From Alphaproteobacteria bacterium (lineage in GTDB: Bacteria; Pseudomonadota; Alphaproteobacteria; Bin95), in contig JAJDYL010000026.1 of assembly GCA_022825195.1 (NCBI GenBank), positions 1 to 45,092 of the forward strand: a stretch of 45,092 nt of DNA, given 5' to 3'. Positions 27,794-35,555 of this stretch are shown here, in pieces (positions within the stretch are counted from its first letter, which is position 1; each line of letters begins with the position of its first letter). Made by a program: the position numbers and the translations under genes. The notes under the pieces are model-generated. The model was not told where the DNA came from. It did not search any database and saw nothing but the letters and a program-made list of their open reading frames with translations.

Positions 27794-29107
27794 TCAGAGA
27801 ATGAACCGCGACAGGTCCGCGCTCTTGGCGAGTTCTCCGACGCGCTCGCGGACTTCCTCCGAGTCTATGGTCACGCTTTCGCCGCCGCGGTCCGAGGCGG
27901 TGAAGCTGATTTCCTCCAGCAGCTTCTCCAGTACGGTGTGCAGGCGGCGCGCGCCGATATTCTCGACCTGGGCGTTGATGTCGGCGGCGAGTTCGGCCAG
28001 CGCGTCCACCGCGTCCTCGGTGAAGTCGAGCGAGAGGTCCTCCGTGCCCATCAGCGCCTTGTATTGCGTGATGAGGCTCGCTTCCGGCTCGGTCAGGATG
28101 CGCCGGAAGTCCTCGCGGGTCAGCGCGTCGAGCTCGACCCGGATCGGCAGCCGCCCCTGGAGCTCCGGCAGCAGGTCCGCCGGCTTGGCGAGGTGGAAGG
28201 CGCCCGAGGCGATGAACAGGATGTGGTCGGTCTTCACCGCCCCGTGCTTGGTGGCGACGGTGGTGCCCTCGATCAGCGGCAGCAGGTCGCGCTGCACGCC
28301 CTCGCGGCTGACATCGGCGCCGAGCCGGTCGGAGCGCGCGCAGATCTTGTCCACCTCGTCGATGAACACGATGCCGTTCTGCTCCACCGCGTGGATCGCG
28401 TCGCGCGTCAGCGAATCGTCGTCCAGCAGCTTGTCGCTTTCCTCCGCGATCAGCGCCTCGTAGCTCTCCGCGACCTTCATCTTGCGGGTCCTGGTGCGCC
28501 CGCCGCCCATCGCCTTGCCGAAAATGTCGCCGAGATTGATCATGCCCATCTGCGCGCCGGGCATGCCGGGAATGTCCATGGTCGGCAGCGAGAGGCCGCC
28601 CGTGTCCTCCAGCTCCAGTTCGATCTCGCGGTCGTCGAGCTTGCCGTCGCGCAGCATCTTGCGGAACTTCTCGCGCGTGTCCTGGGCGGCCGTCTTGCCG
28701 ACCAGCGCGTCGATGACCCGTTCCTCGGCGGCGCCGTGGGCCTGCGCCTCGACCTCCTTGCGCCGGCGCTCGCGGGTCAGGTGGATGGCGATCTCGACAA
28801 GGTCGCGCACGATGCTCTCGACGTCGCGGCCGACATAACCGACCTCGGTGAACTTGGTCGCCTCCACTTTCATGAACGGCGCCTGGGCGAGCCGGGCGAG
28901 CCGGCGCGCGATCTCGGTCTTGCCGACGCCGGTCGGGCCGATCATCAGGATGTTCTTCGGCAGGATTTCCTCGCGCAGCGCCTCGGGAAGCTGCTGGCGC
29001 CGCCAGCGGTTGCGCAGCGCAATGGCCACGGCGCGCTTGGCGTCGTCCTGGCCCACGATGAAGCGGTCGAGCTCGGAAACGATCTCCCGGGGGCTGAACG
29101 AGGTCAC
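27794..29107 (-). CDS. hslU: ATP-dependent protease ATPase subunit HslU
   Basis: This 437-residue AAA+ unfoldase works with HslV in the cytoplasmic HslUV protease. Walker A GPTGVGKT is at 57-64 and Walker B appears as [12 protein letters not shown], with the pore-loop segment [12 protein letters not shown] near 90. The intermediate I-domain and the conserved C-terminus ending DLSRFIL, which activates HslV, are present. The start is GTG 29107, inside a GTGA overlap with the hslV stop, so translation is coupled. Confidence 0.97.
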   Translation of the reverse strand: MTSFSPREIVSELDRFIVGQDDAKRAVAIALRNRWRRQQLPEALREEILPKNILMIGPTGVGKTEIARRLARLAQAPFMKVEATKFTEVGYVGRDVESIVRDLVEIAIHLTRERRRKEVEAQAHGAAEERVIDALVGKTAAQDTREKFRKMLRDGKLDDREIELELEDTGGLSLPTMDIPGMPGAQMGMINLGDIFGKAMGGGRTRTRKMKVAESYEALIAEESDKLLDDDSLTRDAIHAVEQNGIVFIDEVDKICARSDRLGADVSREGVQRDLLPLIEGTTVATKHGAVKTDHILFIASGAFHLAKPADLLPELQGRLPIRVELDALTREDFRRILTEPEASLITQYKALMGTEDLSLDFTEDAVDALAELAADINAQVENIGARRLHTVLEKLLEEISFTASDRGGESVTIDSEEVRERVGELAKSADLSRFIL

Positions 29108-29661
29108 GGCGTCTCCAGGCTCTCGATGGTCAATTCGCTGTTGGTATAGATGCAGATGCCGGCCGCGATTTCCATGGCGCGCCTCGCCACGGCCTCGGCG
29201 TCGAAGCCGTCTATCGGATGCAGCGCGCGCGCCGCCGCCAGCGCAAAGGCGCCGCCCGAGCCGATGCCGATCAGCCCGTCCTCCGGCTCCAGCACGTCGC
29301 CGGTGCCGGTGAGCACCAAGGAGACATCCCGGTCGGCGACGGCCATCATCGCCTCCAGCCGGCGCAGATAGCGGTCCGTGCGCCAGTCCTTCGCCATCTC
29401 GACGCAAGCCCTGGCCAGCTGCCCCTTATATTGCTCCAGCTTGCCTTCGAGGCGCTCGAACAGCGCGAAGGCGTCCGCCGTCGCACCCGCAAAGCCCGCG
29501 ATCACCTTGCCGTCGCCGAGCAGGCGCACCTTGCGCGCATTCGCCTTCAGCACCGTCGGCCCGAGCGTGACCTGCCCGTCCCCGGCGATCACCACCCGGC
29601 CGCCCTTGCGCACCGAGAGGATGGTGGTGCCGTGCCAGGATGGAGGCAGTGTCTCGTTCAT
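29104..29661 (-). CDS. hslV: ATP-dependent protease peptidase subunit HslV
   Basis: This 185-residue proteasome-like Thr peptidase has a short propeptide. The mature enzyme should begin at Thr 12 of [12 protein letters not shown], the catalytic nucleophile. GDGQVTLG and [17 protein letters not shown] are family landmarks. ATG 29661 was chosen; the longer reading adds residues absent in the family. It is the promoter-proximal gene of hslVU. Heat-shock control is usual in this family, but no sigma-32 site was confirmed here. Confidence 0.96.
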   Translation of the reverse strand: MNETLPPSWHGTTILSVRKGGRVVIAGDGQVTLGPTVLKANARKVRLLGDGKVIAGFAGATADAFALFERLEGKLEQYKGQLARACVEMAKDWRTDRYLRRLEAMMAVADRDVSLVLTGTGDVLEPEDGLIGIGSGGAFALAAARALHPIDGFDAEAVARRAMEIAAGICIYTNSELTIESLETP

Positions 29662-29802
29662 GCGGGTTTCTCCCGGAAGCGCGCACACGGGTTTAGGCGC
29701 ACCGGCTCCGTCGTTCAAGGCCGCCGCGCAGAAGCCGCTGCGGCCCCCGATTGCAGCAAACAGTGCTGAGAGCGTCTCCCATGCCGGCAGCGGAAACGAC
29801 GC

Positions 29803-30252
29803 TCAGCGCGGCGCCGCGATCCAGGGATCGGCGGTTTCGACACCGGTGTTGCGGAACTCGCCCGTATTTCTCGTCACGACCGCCAGCCCACGGCAAGCCG
29901 CTGCTGCCGCGAGAAACGCGTCAGGCACATGGTCGTCCAGCGGCTCGCCGCGCCGGCGCTTCGCTTCCATGATCCCGGCGCACGCCCGGGCGTCGGCCAG
30001 CGACCAATCGATGACCCGGTCCTCGAACAGTGCGTCCAGGAGACCCCGGAACCGCCCTGCGAGATCGTCCCGGCGCCGACCGGGAGCGAGACGACCGATG
30101 CCGTCGAGTATCTCCCAAGCCGTGATGGACGCTATGCAGATACCCTCGTCAGCAATCGAATCGAGAAAGGCGGCAACCTTGGGATCCGGGCTCGGCCGCA
30201 TCATTTCGGAGACGACATTCGTATCGATGAGCCAGCGCAGCGGCGCCGTCAC
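29803..30252 (-). CDS. fitB: PIN-domain toxin of the FitB/VapC type
   Basis: This 149-residue PIN ribonuclease has the first acidic motif in WLIDTNVVSEMMRP (Asp near 10), a conserved Glu in TAWEILDGIGRL, and the DHVPDAFLAAAA region with the later Asp residues. PIN toxins cleave RNA and are neutralised by the cognate antitoxin. Overlap of 4 bases with the upstream antitoxin gene indicates translational coupling. It is closest to FitB by sequence, since DTNVVSE occurs in that group. Confidence 0.88.
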   Translation of the reverse strand: MTAPLRWLIDTNVVSEMMRPSPDPKVAAFLDSIADEGICIASITAWEILDGIGRLAPGRRRDDLAGRFRGLLDALFEDRVIDWSLADARACAGIMEAKRRRGEPLDDHVPDAFLAAAAACRGLAVVTRNTGEFRNTGVETADPWIAAPR

Positions 30253-30506
30253 GCGTCACCCTCATCGGTGAAAGAAGCCCGCCTGTACCCGGAACGCGCC
30301 GGAGGCGGCAACTCGACTCCATGTTCGGGTCCGAAATATCGGGCGAACGCCTCGGACGGCTTGAGCCGGCATTCGTTCTTCTCGCGCTTTTCGCGAATCA
30401 GGCGGCGCACGAACTCTTCCATCGAAACCCCGACTTGCCGGGCCTCGCGCCTCAGCCAGGACTTGTCCTCGGGAGCGATGCCGCGGACGGTGAGACTGGA
30501 ACCCAT
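30249..30506 (-). CDS. fitA: FitA-type ribbon-helix-helix antitoxin
   Basis: This 85-residue protein has an N-terminal ribbon-helix-helix DNA-binding region (SLTVRGIAPEDKSWLRREAR) and a basic, disordered C-terminal half that should wrap the PIN toxin. Starts at ATG 30506 behind a strong GAGGAGGG site. Such antitoxins repress their own promoter with the toxin as corepressor; a palindrome over the likely -10 supports this. Confidence 0.87.
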   Translation of the reverse strand: MGSSLTVRGIAPEDKSWLRREARQVGVSMEEFVRRLIREKREKNECRLKPSEAFARYFGPEHGVELPPPARSGYRRASFTDEGDA

Positions 30507-30554
30507 TGCGATCCCTCCTCTATGGCAGGACGCGCGTTCGTGACCTCGGCGAAT

Positions 30555-30566
30555 ATGCGCATTATG
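30555..30566 (-). promoter_or_regulatory. Candidate fitAB -10 box with overlapping palindrome
   Basis: Read on the minus strand, CATAAT (complement of 30561-30566) resembles a -10 box about 55 bases before fitA. The perfect palindrome ATGCGCAT (30555-30562) overlaps it by two bases, a plausible operator for autoregulation. The -35 match, TTCCTG at 18-base spacing, is poor. Confidence 0.35.
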
Positions 30567-30680
30567 CCATTGAACGGCCCCGGGCAGGAATCGATTGTGC
30601 TGCGGCTGGAGATTCGACCCGGCGTCTGCCGGAGAAAGCCCGATGAGGCTGCGGCGTCCGCCGAAACCCCGGAGCCGCCG

Positions 30681-31553
30681 TTACGGCCCTCCGGCTGCCG
30701 CGAGCACGGCTTGGAGCGCCTGCCAGTCGGGCGGTCCGGCCGCTGCGATCGGCTGGATGCAGACCTGGTCCGCGCCGGCGTCGAAATGCGCGCGGAGCCT
30801 TTCCGCGACCGTCCCGGCGCTGCCCCAGGCGACCATGGCGTCCATCAGCCGGTCCGAGCCGCCGCCCTCCATGTCCTCGGCGGCGAAGCCGGTCCTGAGC
30901 CAGTTGTTACGGTAATTGTCGAGTCTCATATAGCGGGCGAGTTCCGTGCGCGCCGCCGCGCGGGCCGTCTCTGCGTCTTCCGAGAGGCAGATTTTCTGCT
31001 CGACCGCGAGCCAGCGTCCGGGCCCGAGGATGGCGCGCGCGCGTTCCGTGTGTTCGGGCGTCACATTGTAGGGGATGGCGCCCCGGCAGCGTTCGGCGGC
31101 CAGTTCCAGCATGCGCGGCCCGAGCGCGGCGATCACCACCGGGCGGTCCGGGTCGTCGAGCGGCGGCCCGTCGGCGGCAATGCCCTCCAGGTAGCGGCGC
31201 ATGGTGGCCACCGGCCCGGCATAGCGGTGGCCGCGGAGCGTCTCCACCAGCGGCGGGTGGCTGACGCCGAGCCCAAGCACGAAGCGCTCTCCGGAGAAGT
31301 CCGCCAGGGTGCGCCGGCCGTTGCGCGCCGTCACCGGGTCGCGGGCATATATGTTGGCGATGGAGCTGCCGACGGCGATCCGCGAGGACTGCGCCAGCAG
31401 GTGGCCCGCCAGCGAAAGGCTCTCGTAGCCGGTCGATTCCGGATACCAGAAATGCGAGCAGCCGAGCGCCTCCGCGCCCCGCACGAATTCGCCGAGCCCC
31501 GCCCCGTCCAGCCGGTCGGTCGGATACCAGAAGCCGAAGTGTCCGTAATGCAT
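30681..31553 (-). CDS. LLM-class flavin-dependent oxidoreductase (TIGR03620-like)
   Basis: This 290-residue TIM-barrel oxidoreductase of the luciferase-like superfamily begins MHYGHFGFWYPTDRLDG. The segments RFVLGLGVSHPPLVE and VVIAALGPRMLELAAERCRG are typical of the F420-dependent TIGR03620 group. Alphaproteobacterial members may use FMN, so the cofactor is not certain. It stands alone between fitAB and the small-gene island. Its substrate is unknown. Confidence 0.85.
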   Translation of the reverse strand: MHYGHFGFWYPTDRLDGAGLGEFVRGAEALGCSHFWYPESTGYESLSLAGHLLAQSSRIAVGSSIANIYARDPVTARNGRRTLADFSGERFVLGLGVSHPPLVETLRGHRYAGPVATMRRYLEGIAADGPPLDDPDRPVVIAALGPRMLELAAERCRGAIPYNVTPEHTERARAILGPGRWLAVEQKICLSEDAETARAAARTELARYMRLDNYRNNWLRTGFAAEDMEGGGSDRLMDAMVAWGSAGTVAERLRAHFDAGADQVCIQPIAAAGPPDWQALQAVLAAAGGP

Positions 31554-31669
31554 GGCAGGAGACGGTCCTTTCAGTAAAAGCGCATTGCTGTTTCCGGCAG
31601 CATAGCGCGCGCCGGAGCGGGCGCCAAAGCGGGTCGCGCGGGTTCGCCCGCTGCCGTAGCTTCAGGGAA

Positions 31670-31688
31670 CGGAATTTCCTAGTTTAGG
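31670..31688. repeat. Direct repeat, copy 1, at the 3' end of the small-gene island
   Basis: CGGAATTTCCTAGTTTAGG here and CGGAATTTCCTATGTTAGG at 32332-32350 match at 17 of 19 bases in the same orientation. The two copies bracket exactly the 86- and 124-residue genes. This copy overlaps the stop of the 86-residue gene. Confidence 0.7.
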
Positions 31689-31944
31689 GTATTGAACAGC
31701 TTGGACATCGGTCATTGGCCGCATCCAGAAACTGCTTCACGACGGCCGATACCTGTGCAGGTTTCCACATGCTGCGGAACCCGCTGTCTCCGGCCTTCCA
31801 AGCATTAGTCGCCATGGCGTAGGTCATACGATCTGCTTCGTCGTCCCCAACATAGACATCGTAGCCGCCGCAAAGCGAACATGGTTCTATAGCCCCGGCT
31901 TTTCTGGCGCACCGTTCGAGGGTCTCCATGGTATGACTGTTCAT
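31684..31944 (-). CDS. Hypothetical protein with two CxxC motifs
   Basis: This 86-residue protein has CSLC at about 22-25 and CPSC at about 81-84, which could form one zinc site. The middle is helical and charged (TYAMATNAWKAGDSGF, WKPAQVSAVVKQFLD). No family was recognised. It is the last gene of a five-gene minus-strand island, 12 bases after the secreted-protein gene. A small zinc-binding regulator or adaptor is possible, but this is inference. Confidence 0.55.
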   Translation of the reverse strand: MNSHTMETLERCARKAGAIEPCSLCGGYDVYVGDDEADRMTYAMATNAWKAGDSGFRSMWKPAQVSAVVKQFLDAANDRCPSCSIP

Positions 31945-31956
31945 CTGGCCGTCTCC

Positions 31957-32331
31957 TTATTCAGGTTTGCCGCACGAAAACCATATCCGCACCCCAAGCC
32001 TTATCTTCGCAAGAGACGGGCGAGGCGCGTCCGTGATGTCAATAATCCTCTCTACATCAACGGCCTTGGGTAGAAGTCCGTAAGACGAGCAAGAGGTTAT
32101 TGCCTTTGTTGCCGACAATTCAACTACTTCTTCCATCATCTTTTCGCCGAAGAAGCGTTTTGTTTTTGCCTTTGCCTCAGACTGAGGATTCGCGCTGATC
32201 TTCGTCTCCACAAGCACACGCACCGCATCGCGAGACAGACTCTCTATGCGTGATACCAGCTTGAATTCTTGCGCGATGGCACTGCTGGTGAGTGTCAGCA
32301 AGAGGGCGAGGACGACACCGAAATATCGCAT
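31957..32331 (-). CDS. Hypothetical secreted protein
   Basis: This 124-residue protein has a clear signal peptide (MRYFGVVLALLLTLTSSAIA, then QEFKL). The mature part is a mixed-fold domain with Cys in TSCSSYGLLP and WFSCGKPE that could form a disulphide. Its ATG follows AGGAAATTCCG, where AGGA is a weak ribosome site. That site lies inside the 19-bp direct repeat. No family was recognised. Periplasmic location within an otherwise cytoplasmic accessory island is unusual. Confidence 0.55.
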   Translation of the reverse strand: MRYFGVVLALLLTLTSSAIAQEFKLVSRIESLSRDAVRVLVETKISANPQSEAKAKTKRFFGEKMMEEVVELSATKAITSCSSYGLLPKAVDVERIIDITDAPRPSLAKIRLGVRIWFSCGKPE

Positions 32332-32350
32332 CGGAATTTCCTATGTTAGG
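32332..32350. repeat. Direct repeat, copy 2, before the secreted-protein gene
   Basis: CGGAATTTCCTATGTTAGG at 32332-32350 matches the copy at 31670-31688 at 17 of 19 bases. It abuts the ATG of the secreted-protein gene. The arrangement suggests that the two-gene segment was inserted or duplicated as a unit. Confidence 0.7.
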
Positions 32351-32381
32351 TCTCGGTGTTGGCTATCTTGGTCCCGACAGG

Positions 32382-32678
32382 TCAGCGCTTCATCCGAAAT
32401 TCGAGGTAAGCCTTAACGGCGTTCTTGAGGTCGGACGTCACCTTGTAGAGATTCGAGCCCGGCCGGATGTAAATGTCGTGGCGGGGCTCTCCCGACGGCG
32501 AGCAGCACAGAAGCTCCAGCAGGCGCTCGATGCACCCTTGGTCGAGGTCGTCCAGATCTACGCGGTAATGGCGTTCGACGCGCCGACACCGGCTGAGCTT
32601 GTCGCTGATAACCGGATCGCTGTTGCCGCGTTCCAACTTCAACCAGAGGCGGAACGCCGATTTCGTCTCTTCCTTCAT
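32382..32678 (-). CDS. Hypothetical protein with SAM-like/core-binding-type helical domain
   Basis: This 98-residue cytosolic protein has a pattern of helices SAFRLWLKLE, SDPVISDKLSRCRRVERHY, DLDDLDQGCIERLLELL and NLYKVTSDLKNAVKAYLEF. This resembles the N-terminal helical domain seen in tyrosine-recombinase-like and restriction-associated proteins (SRCRRVE, then Y..F near the end). Recognition is by pattern only. It lies 14 bases downstream of the small membrane-protein gene, in the P63C island. DNA or protein binding is plausible. Confidence 0.5.
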   Translation of the reverse strand: MKEETKSAFRLWLKLERGNSDPVISDKLSRCRRVERHYRVDLDDLDQGCIERLLELLCCSPSGEPRHDIYIRPGSNLYKVTSDLKNAVKAYLEFRMKR

Positions 32679-32692
32679 CGAGCCGGCACTAC

Positions 32693-32902
32693 TTAGTCAT
32701 CTCTGTGCGGCTTCGGCGGCGTGAAGATCACCTTCAGAAGAATGAGCGCCAGTGCGCCGAACACGAGCGCGGCGCCGCGCCAGATTGCCGCCGGTGTGTC
32801 GGCATGGCGTGCCTCGTCGCCATGTGCGGGCGCGTCGCCATAGGCAACGCCCTCCACAACGCCCGGTGTGCGATCCTGTTCACTCATGTCATGCTCCTTC
32901 AT
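32693..32902 (-). CDS. Small single-pass membrane protein
   Basis: This protein has up to 69 residues, with a charged, His-rich cytosolic half (AHGDEARHADTP) and one C-terminal membrane helix, AALVFGALALILLKVIF, ending FTPPKPHRDD. Two starts compete: ATG 32902 overlaps the P63C stop by 4 bases, and ATG 32887 follows AAGGAG by 6 bases. Either keeps the helix. Tight coupling to the P63C gene suggests the two act together. Confidence 0.55.
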   Translation of the reverse strand: MKEHDMSEQDRTPGVVEGVAYGDAPAHGDEARHADTPAAIWRGAALVFGALALILLKVIFTPPKPHRDD

Positions 32903-33795
32903 CGTCTCCCAAAGTCCAGATCAAACTGTTCACGAAGCTTCGGACAGGCGCGTCTAAGGTTCCGCTGGTAGCTGCTCCAATTCGGCGAGGCGCGCATGAG
33001 TGCCATGATGGTCACAATGTGCTGGTTCAGCTTCACATATCCAGGGTCTGGCTGGAACCACTGGTGATGCTTCCATTTCCGCCGCCCGTCTTCTTGGACG
33101 GGATTCAGAATCCGCACTTCTTCAAGAAGACCGGGAGCAATTCGCTCATAAATCGCATCGTCCGTATAGCGCGCGACCACCTGTGGCCTCTTGATGGCAT
33201 ATTCCAGCGGCCACTTGCGAATACGGCAGGTTTGCAAATAGAACTCTAACGGAAATGTCTTCTTCCATGGCTGGAGTTCGGTGGCGAGAAACTTCTCAAG
33301 GATGGTGGCAAGCCCCCGCTTGGCCCGGATTTCCTGATAGCCAGTCGCTTCATCCACAAGGCCGATGATGCCGATGCGGGCGAATCCGCGTATGAGAATT
33401 TCGCACCGTGCGGCTATGTGCATCTGTTGCTTCTGCAATGCGCCAGCATTCCGAGCGTCGATCACGACATCGCAGAGATCGGCCAGTAGCGTCGCCGGGT
33501 AGGCGTTGGCGCGACCGCCTGACGGAATCCAGAATTTGACCGGGTTTGTGGTCACCGAGATCAAGTCGTTGGAGATAAAGGGCTTCAGCGTCTTCTGATT
33601 GACGAAGTGGGCCAGACGGTCACCACCTCCATGAGAACTGCCTCCGCGCGCCATCCCAAGCCCGGCAACCATGCCTCTCTGCGCGAGAACGCGGGTTTCG
33701 TCCTCCAGCACATAGCAGGGTATCTCGATGTCACCGATGATGAGCGGGCGGTCCGGAGCGCCAGCGGTGACTTTCAGGGCTTTGCTCTTGCTCAT
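32899..33795 (-). CDS. P63C-domain protein
   Basis: This 298-residue protein carries a P63C-type region in its middle: GYQEIRAKRGLATILEKFLA followed by TELQPWKKTFPLEFYLQ (about 155-190). P63C proteins are named from a Burkholderia phage and are found in phages, plasmids and chromosomal islands; their activity is unknown. An N-terminal region (RPLIIGDIEIPCYVLEDETR) is probably a beta-rich domain. It is the first gene of the island of five and is likely translated with the next gene through a 4-base overlap. Its GC content is lower than the flanks. Confidence 0.82.
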   Translation of the reverse strand: MSKSKALKVTAGAPDRPLIIGDIEIPCYVLEDETRVLAQRGMVAGLGMARGGSSHGGGDRLAHFVNQKTLKPFISNDLISVTTNPVKFWIPSGGRANAYPATLLADLCDVVIDARNAGALQKQQMHIAARCEILIRGFARIGIIGLVDEATGYQEIRAKRGLATILEKFLATELQPWKKTFPLEFYLQTCRIRKWPLEYAIKRPQVVARYTDDAIYERIAPGLLEEVRILNPVQEDGRRKWKHHQWFQPDPGYVKLNQHIVTIMALMRASPNWSSYQRNLRRACPKLREQFDLDFGRR

Positions 33796-33942
33796 CTCGC
33801 CACCTTCAGGAAGACCCGGGAGCTTCGCCGGGCGGAAATCGAGTCGGGCCGGGAGATCGCAGCGCGTGTGACGCCCCGCCGATCGGCTGCCTGACGCCCA
33901 TGCGGCCGGCGGGGAACCTGCCCCGACCCGGCAGGGAGACCG

Positions 33943-34227
33943 TCAGCCGGCCCTTTCGGTGGTCGGGTCGATCGTCTTGGAGATGGGCGTGACTTTGGTC
34001 GCGGGGAAGCCGCTCATCTCGGCGTGCCTGTGGATGATGGCCTCGTCCTTCGCCAGATAGACGCAGAAGGTCTTGTCCGCGGCGACGAAGCTCTCCACCC
34101 ACTGGATGTCCGGCCCGAGCGCCGTCAGCACCTCGTTCGACTTCGCCGCGGCCTCCGCCAGCTGCTGCCGCTCCAGCGTCCCGACCTCCGGAATGTCGCG
34201 TTCGATGATGTATCTGTTGAGCGCCAT
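33943..34227 (-). CDS. DUF4242 family small protein
   Basis: This 94-residue cytosolic protein has the start MALNRYIIERDIPEVG typical of the DUF4242 ferredoxin-like-fold family, which includes a nickel-binding actinobacterial protein. Length is normal. GGGAGG lies 6 bases before ATG 34227 and touches ATG 34233, so the former was preferred. It stands alone and divergent from alkD-like gene 35 kb-side. Function in this organism is unknown. Confidence 0.75.
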   Translation of the reverse strand: MALNRYIIERDIPEVGTLERQQLAEAAAKSNEVLTALGPDIQWVESFVAADKTFCVYLAKDEAIIHRHAEMSGFPATKVTPISKTIDPTTERAG

Positions 34228-34394
34228 GAGCATCCTCCCGTCTTCCTGTGCGTGACCACCGCGGCCGTGGCGCGCGGCGCGGAAGCACCTTAGCGCATTT
34301 GAGGCGGGCGGACGTCGACCGACGGCCGATCCGCAAGCAGGCCCTCACCGCCGAAACCGTTCACCGGCGCCCGACGAACGACTGGATATGGGAA

Positions 34395-35093
34395 ATGGAC
34401 ATTCGAGACAGCATCCTCGCCGCCCTGCGCGAGGCCGCCGACCCGGAGAGGGGGCCGCAGCAGCAGGCCTACATGAAATCCGCCATGCCCTTTCTCGGCG
34501 TGGGCGTGCCGCAATGCCGGCGCATCGTCAGGTCGGTGTCCGGGGCGCAGCCGCTGCCGGACGCCCGCGCATGGGAGGCGGCGATCCTCGACCTCCGGCG
34601 CAGGGCCGCCCACCGTGAGGAACGCTATGCGGCGGTGGAGCTTCTGCTGGTCCGGCGCTATGCGCGCTGGCTGGAGCCGGCGCGCGTCCCCCTGGTCGAG
34701 GAGCTGGTCGTCACCGGCGCCTGGTGGGACTATGTGGACGCGATCGCCGGCCGGGGCATGGGCGCCATGCTTGCCGCCCACCCCGCACCGGTGAAGGCCC
34801 TGCTGCGCGGCTGGGCGAAAGACGACAATATCTGGAAGCGGCGGACCGCGATCCTCGCGCAGCTTCGGGCCAGGCGGGCGACGGACACCGCGCTGCTCGC
34901 CGATGCGATCCGGCCGTCCATCGGCTCATCGGAGTTCTTCCTGCGCAAGGGCATCGGCTGGGCGCTGCGCGAATATTCCAAGACCGATCCCGGATGGGTG
35001 CTGGAGTTCGTCGAAACCCACCCCGGCCTCTCGCCCCTGAGCCGCCGCGAAGCGCTCAGGCACCTTGAGCGCGCCGGAGCTTCGGCCCGCTGA
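34395..35093 (+). CDS. AlkD-type DNA alkylation repair glycosylase
   Basis: This 232-residue all-helical HEAT-repeat protein has the WWDYVDAI motif near 115-122, matching the Trp and catalytic Asp (Asp113) region of Bacillus AlkD. AlkD removes 3-methyladenine and 7-methylguanine without flipping the base. ATG 34395 gives the family length. It ends 12 bases before the convergent four-Cys protein gene. No alkylation-response partner such as Ada was seen. Confidence 0.88.
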   Translation: MDIRDSILAALREAADPERGPQQQAYMKSAMPFLGVGVPQCRRIVRSVSGAQPLPDARAWEAAILDLRRRAAHREERYAAVELLLVRRYARWLEPARVPLVEELVVTGAWWDYVDAIAGRGMGAMLAAHPAPVKALLRGWAKDDNIWKRRTAILAQLRARRATDTALLADAIRPSIGSSEFFLRKGIGWALREYSKTDPGWVLEFVETHPGLSPLSRREALRHLERAGASAR

Positions 35094-35105
35094 TCGAGCG
35101 GAACG

Positions 35106-35294
35106 CTACCGGCCGGCTCCTGCCGCCTTCGCTTCCTCGAAATGGCGGATCGCGGTGTCGAACTTGTCGCGGCACCCCGTGTTGCAGAACCCGACCACCC
35201 GGCCGGCATATTCGGTCAGCGAGTCGGCCCGGACCGGCTCGCCGGACCAGGGACAGGTCTCGTTGATGCAGTCGGCAAGGTTCAACTCGGCCAT
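35106..35294 (-). CDS. Small four-Cys (YHS/TRASH-like) metal-binding protein
   Basis: This is a 62-residue protein with Cys at 9, 14, 37 and 41 (CINETCPWSGEPV and FCNTGCRDKF). The pattern resembles YHS/TRASH modules that bind a metal ion. Similar small alphaproteobacterial proteins are often wrongly labelled glutathione S-transferase. It is convergent with the alkD-like gene and separated by 261 bases from the acyl-CoA ligase gene. Its role is unknown. Confidence 0.65.
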   Translation of the reverse strand: MAELNLADCINETCPWSGEPVRADSLTEYAGRVVGFCNTGCRDKFDTAIRHFEEAKAAGAGR

Positions 35295-35555
35295 CGCGCC
35301 CTCCATCCGTTTCCGCTCGGGCCGATACGCCGACTCGCCCCGGCCGGTCAAGGAAAGGCAGTCGGACCGCACCCGTCTTCGGTCGAAATGCGCCGCCCCC
35401 CGGGGCCGTGCGCGGACGCCTCGCTGGGTGCAGGCATTTTTTCGGCCGGGCCGGGCCTGTGCGGTCAGGCGCAGTCGTGTGTCCGGCGGCGGTCGTTGGT
35501 ATAAGCTTGGACTCCGTAGGATGCTGCCCGGCGGCCGAACCAGAGACCCGCCTTC

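Noticed and set aside
33607..33894. 95-codon plus-strand frame
   Set aside because: It is antisense to the 5' end of the P63C gene and has no independent support.
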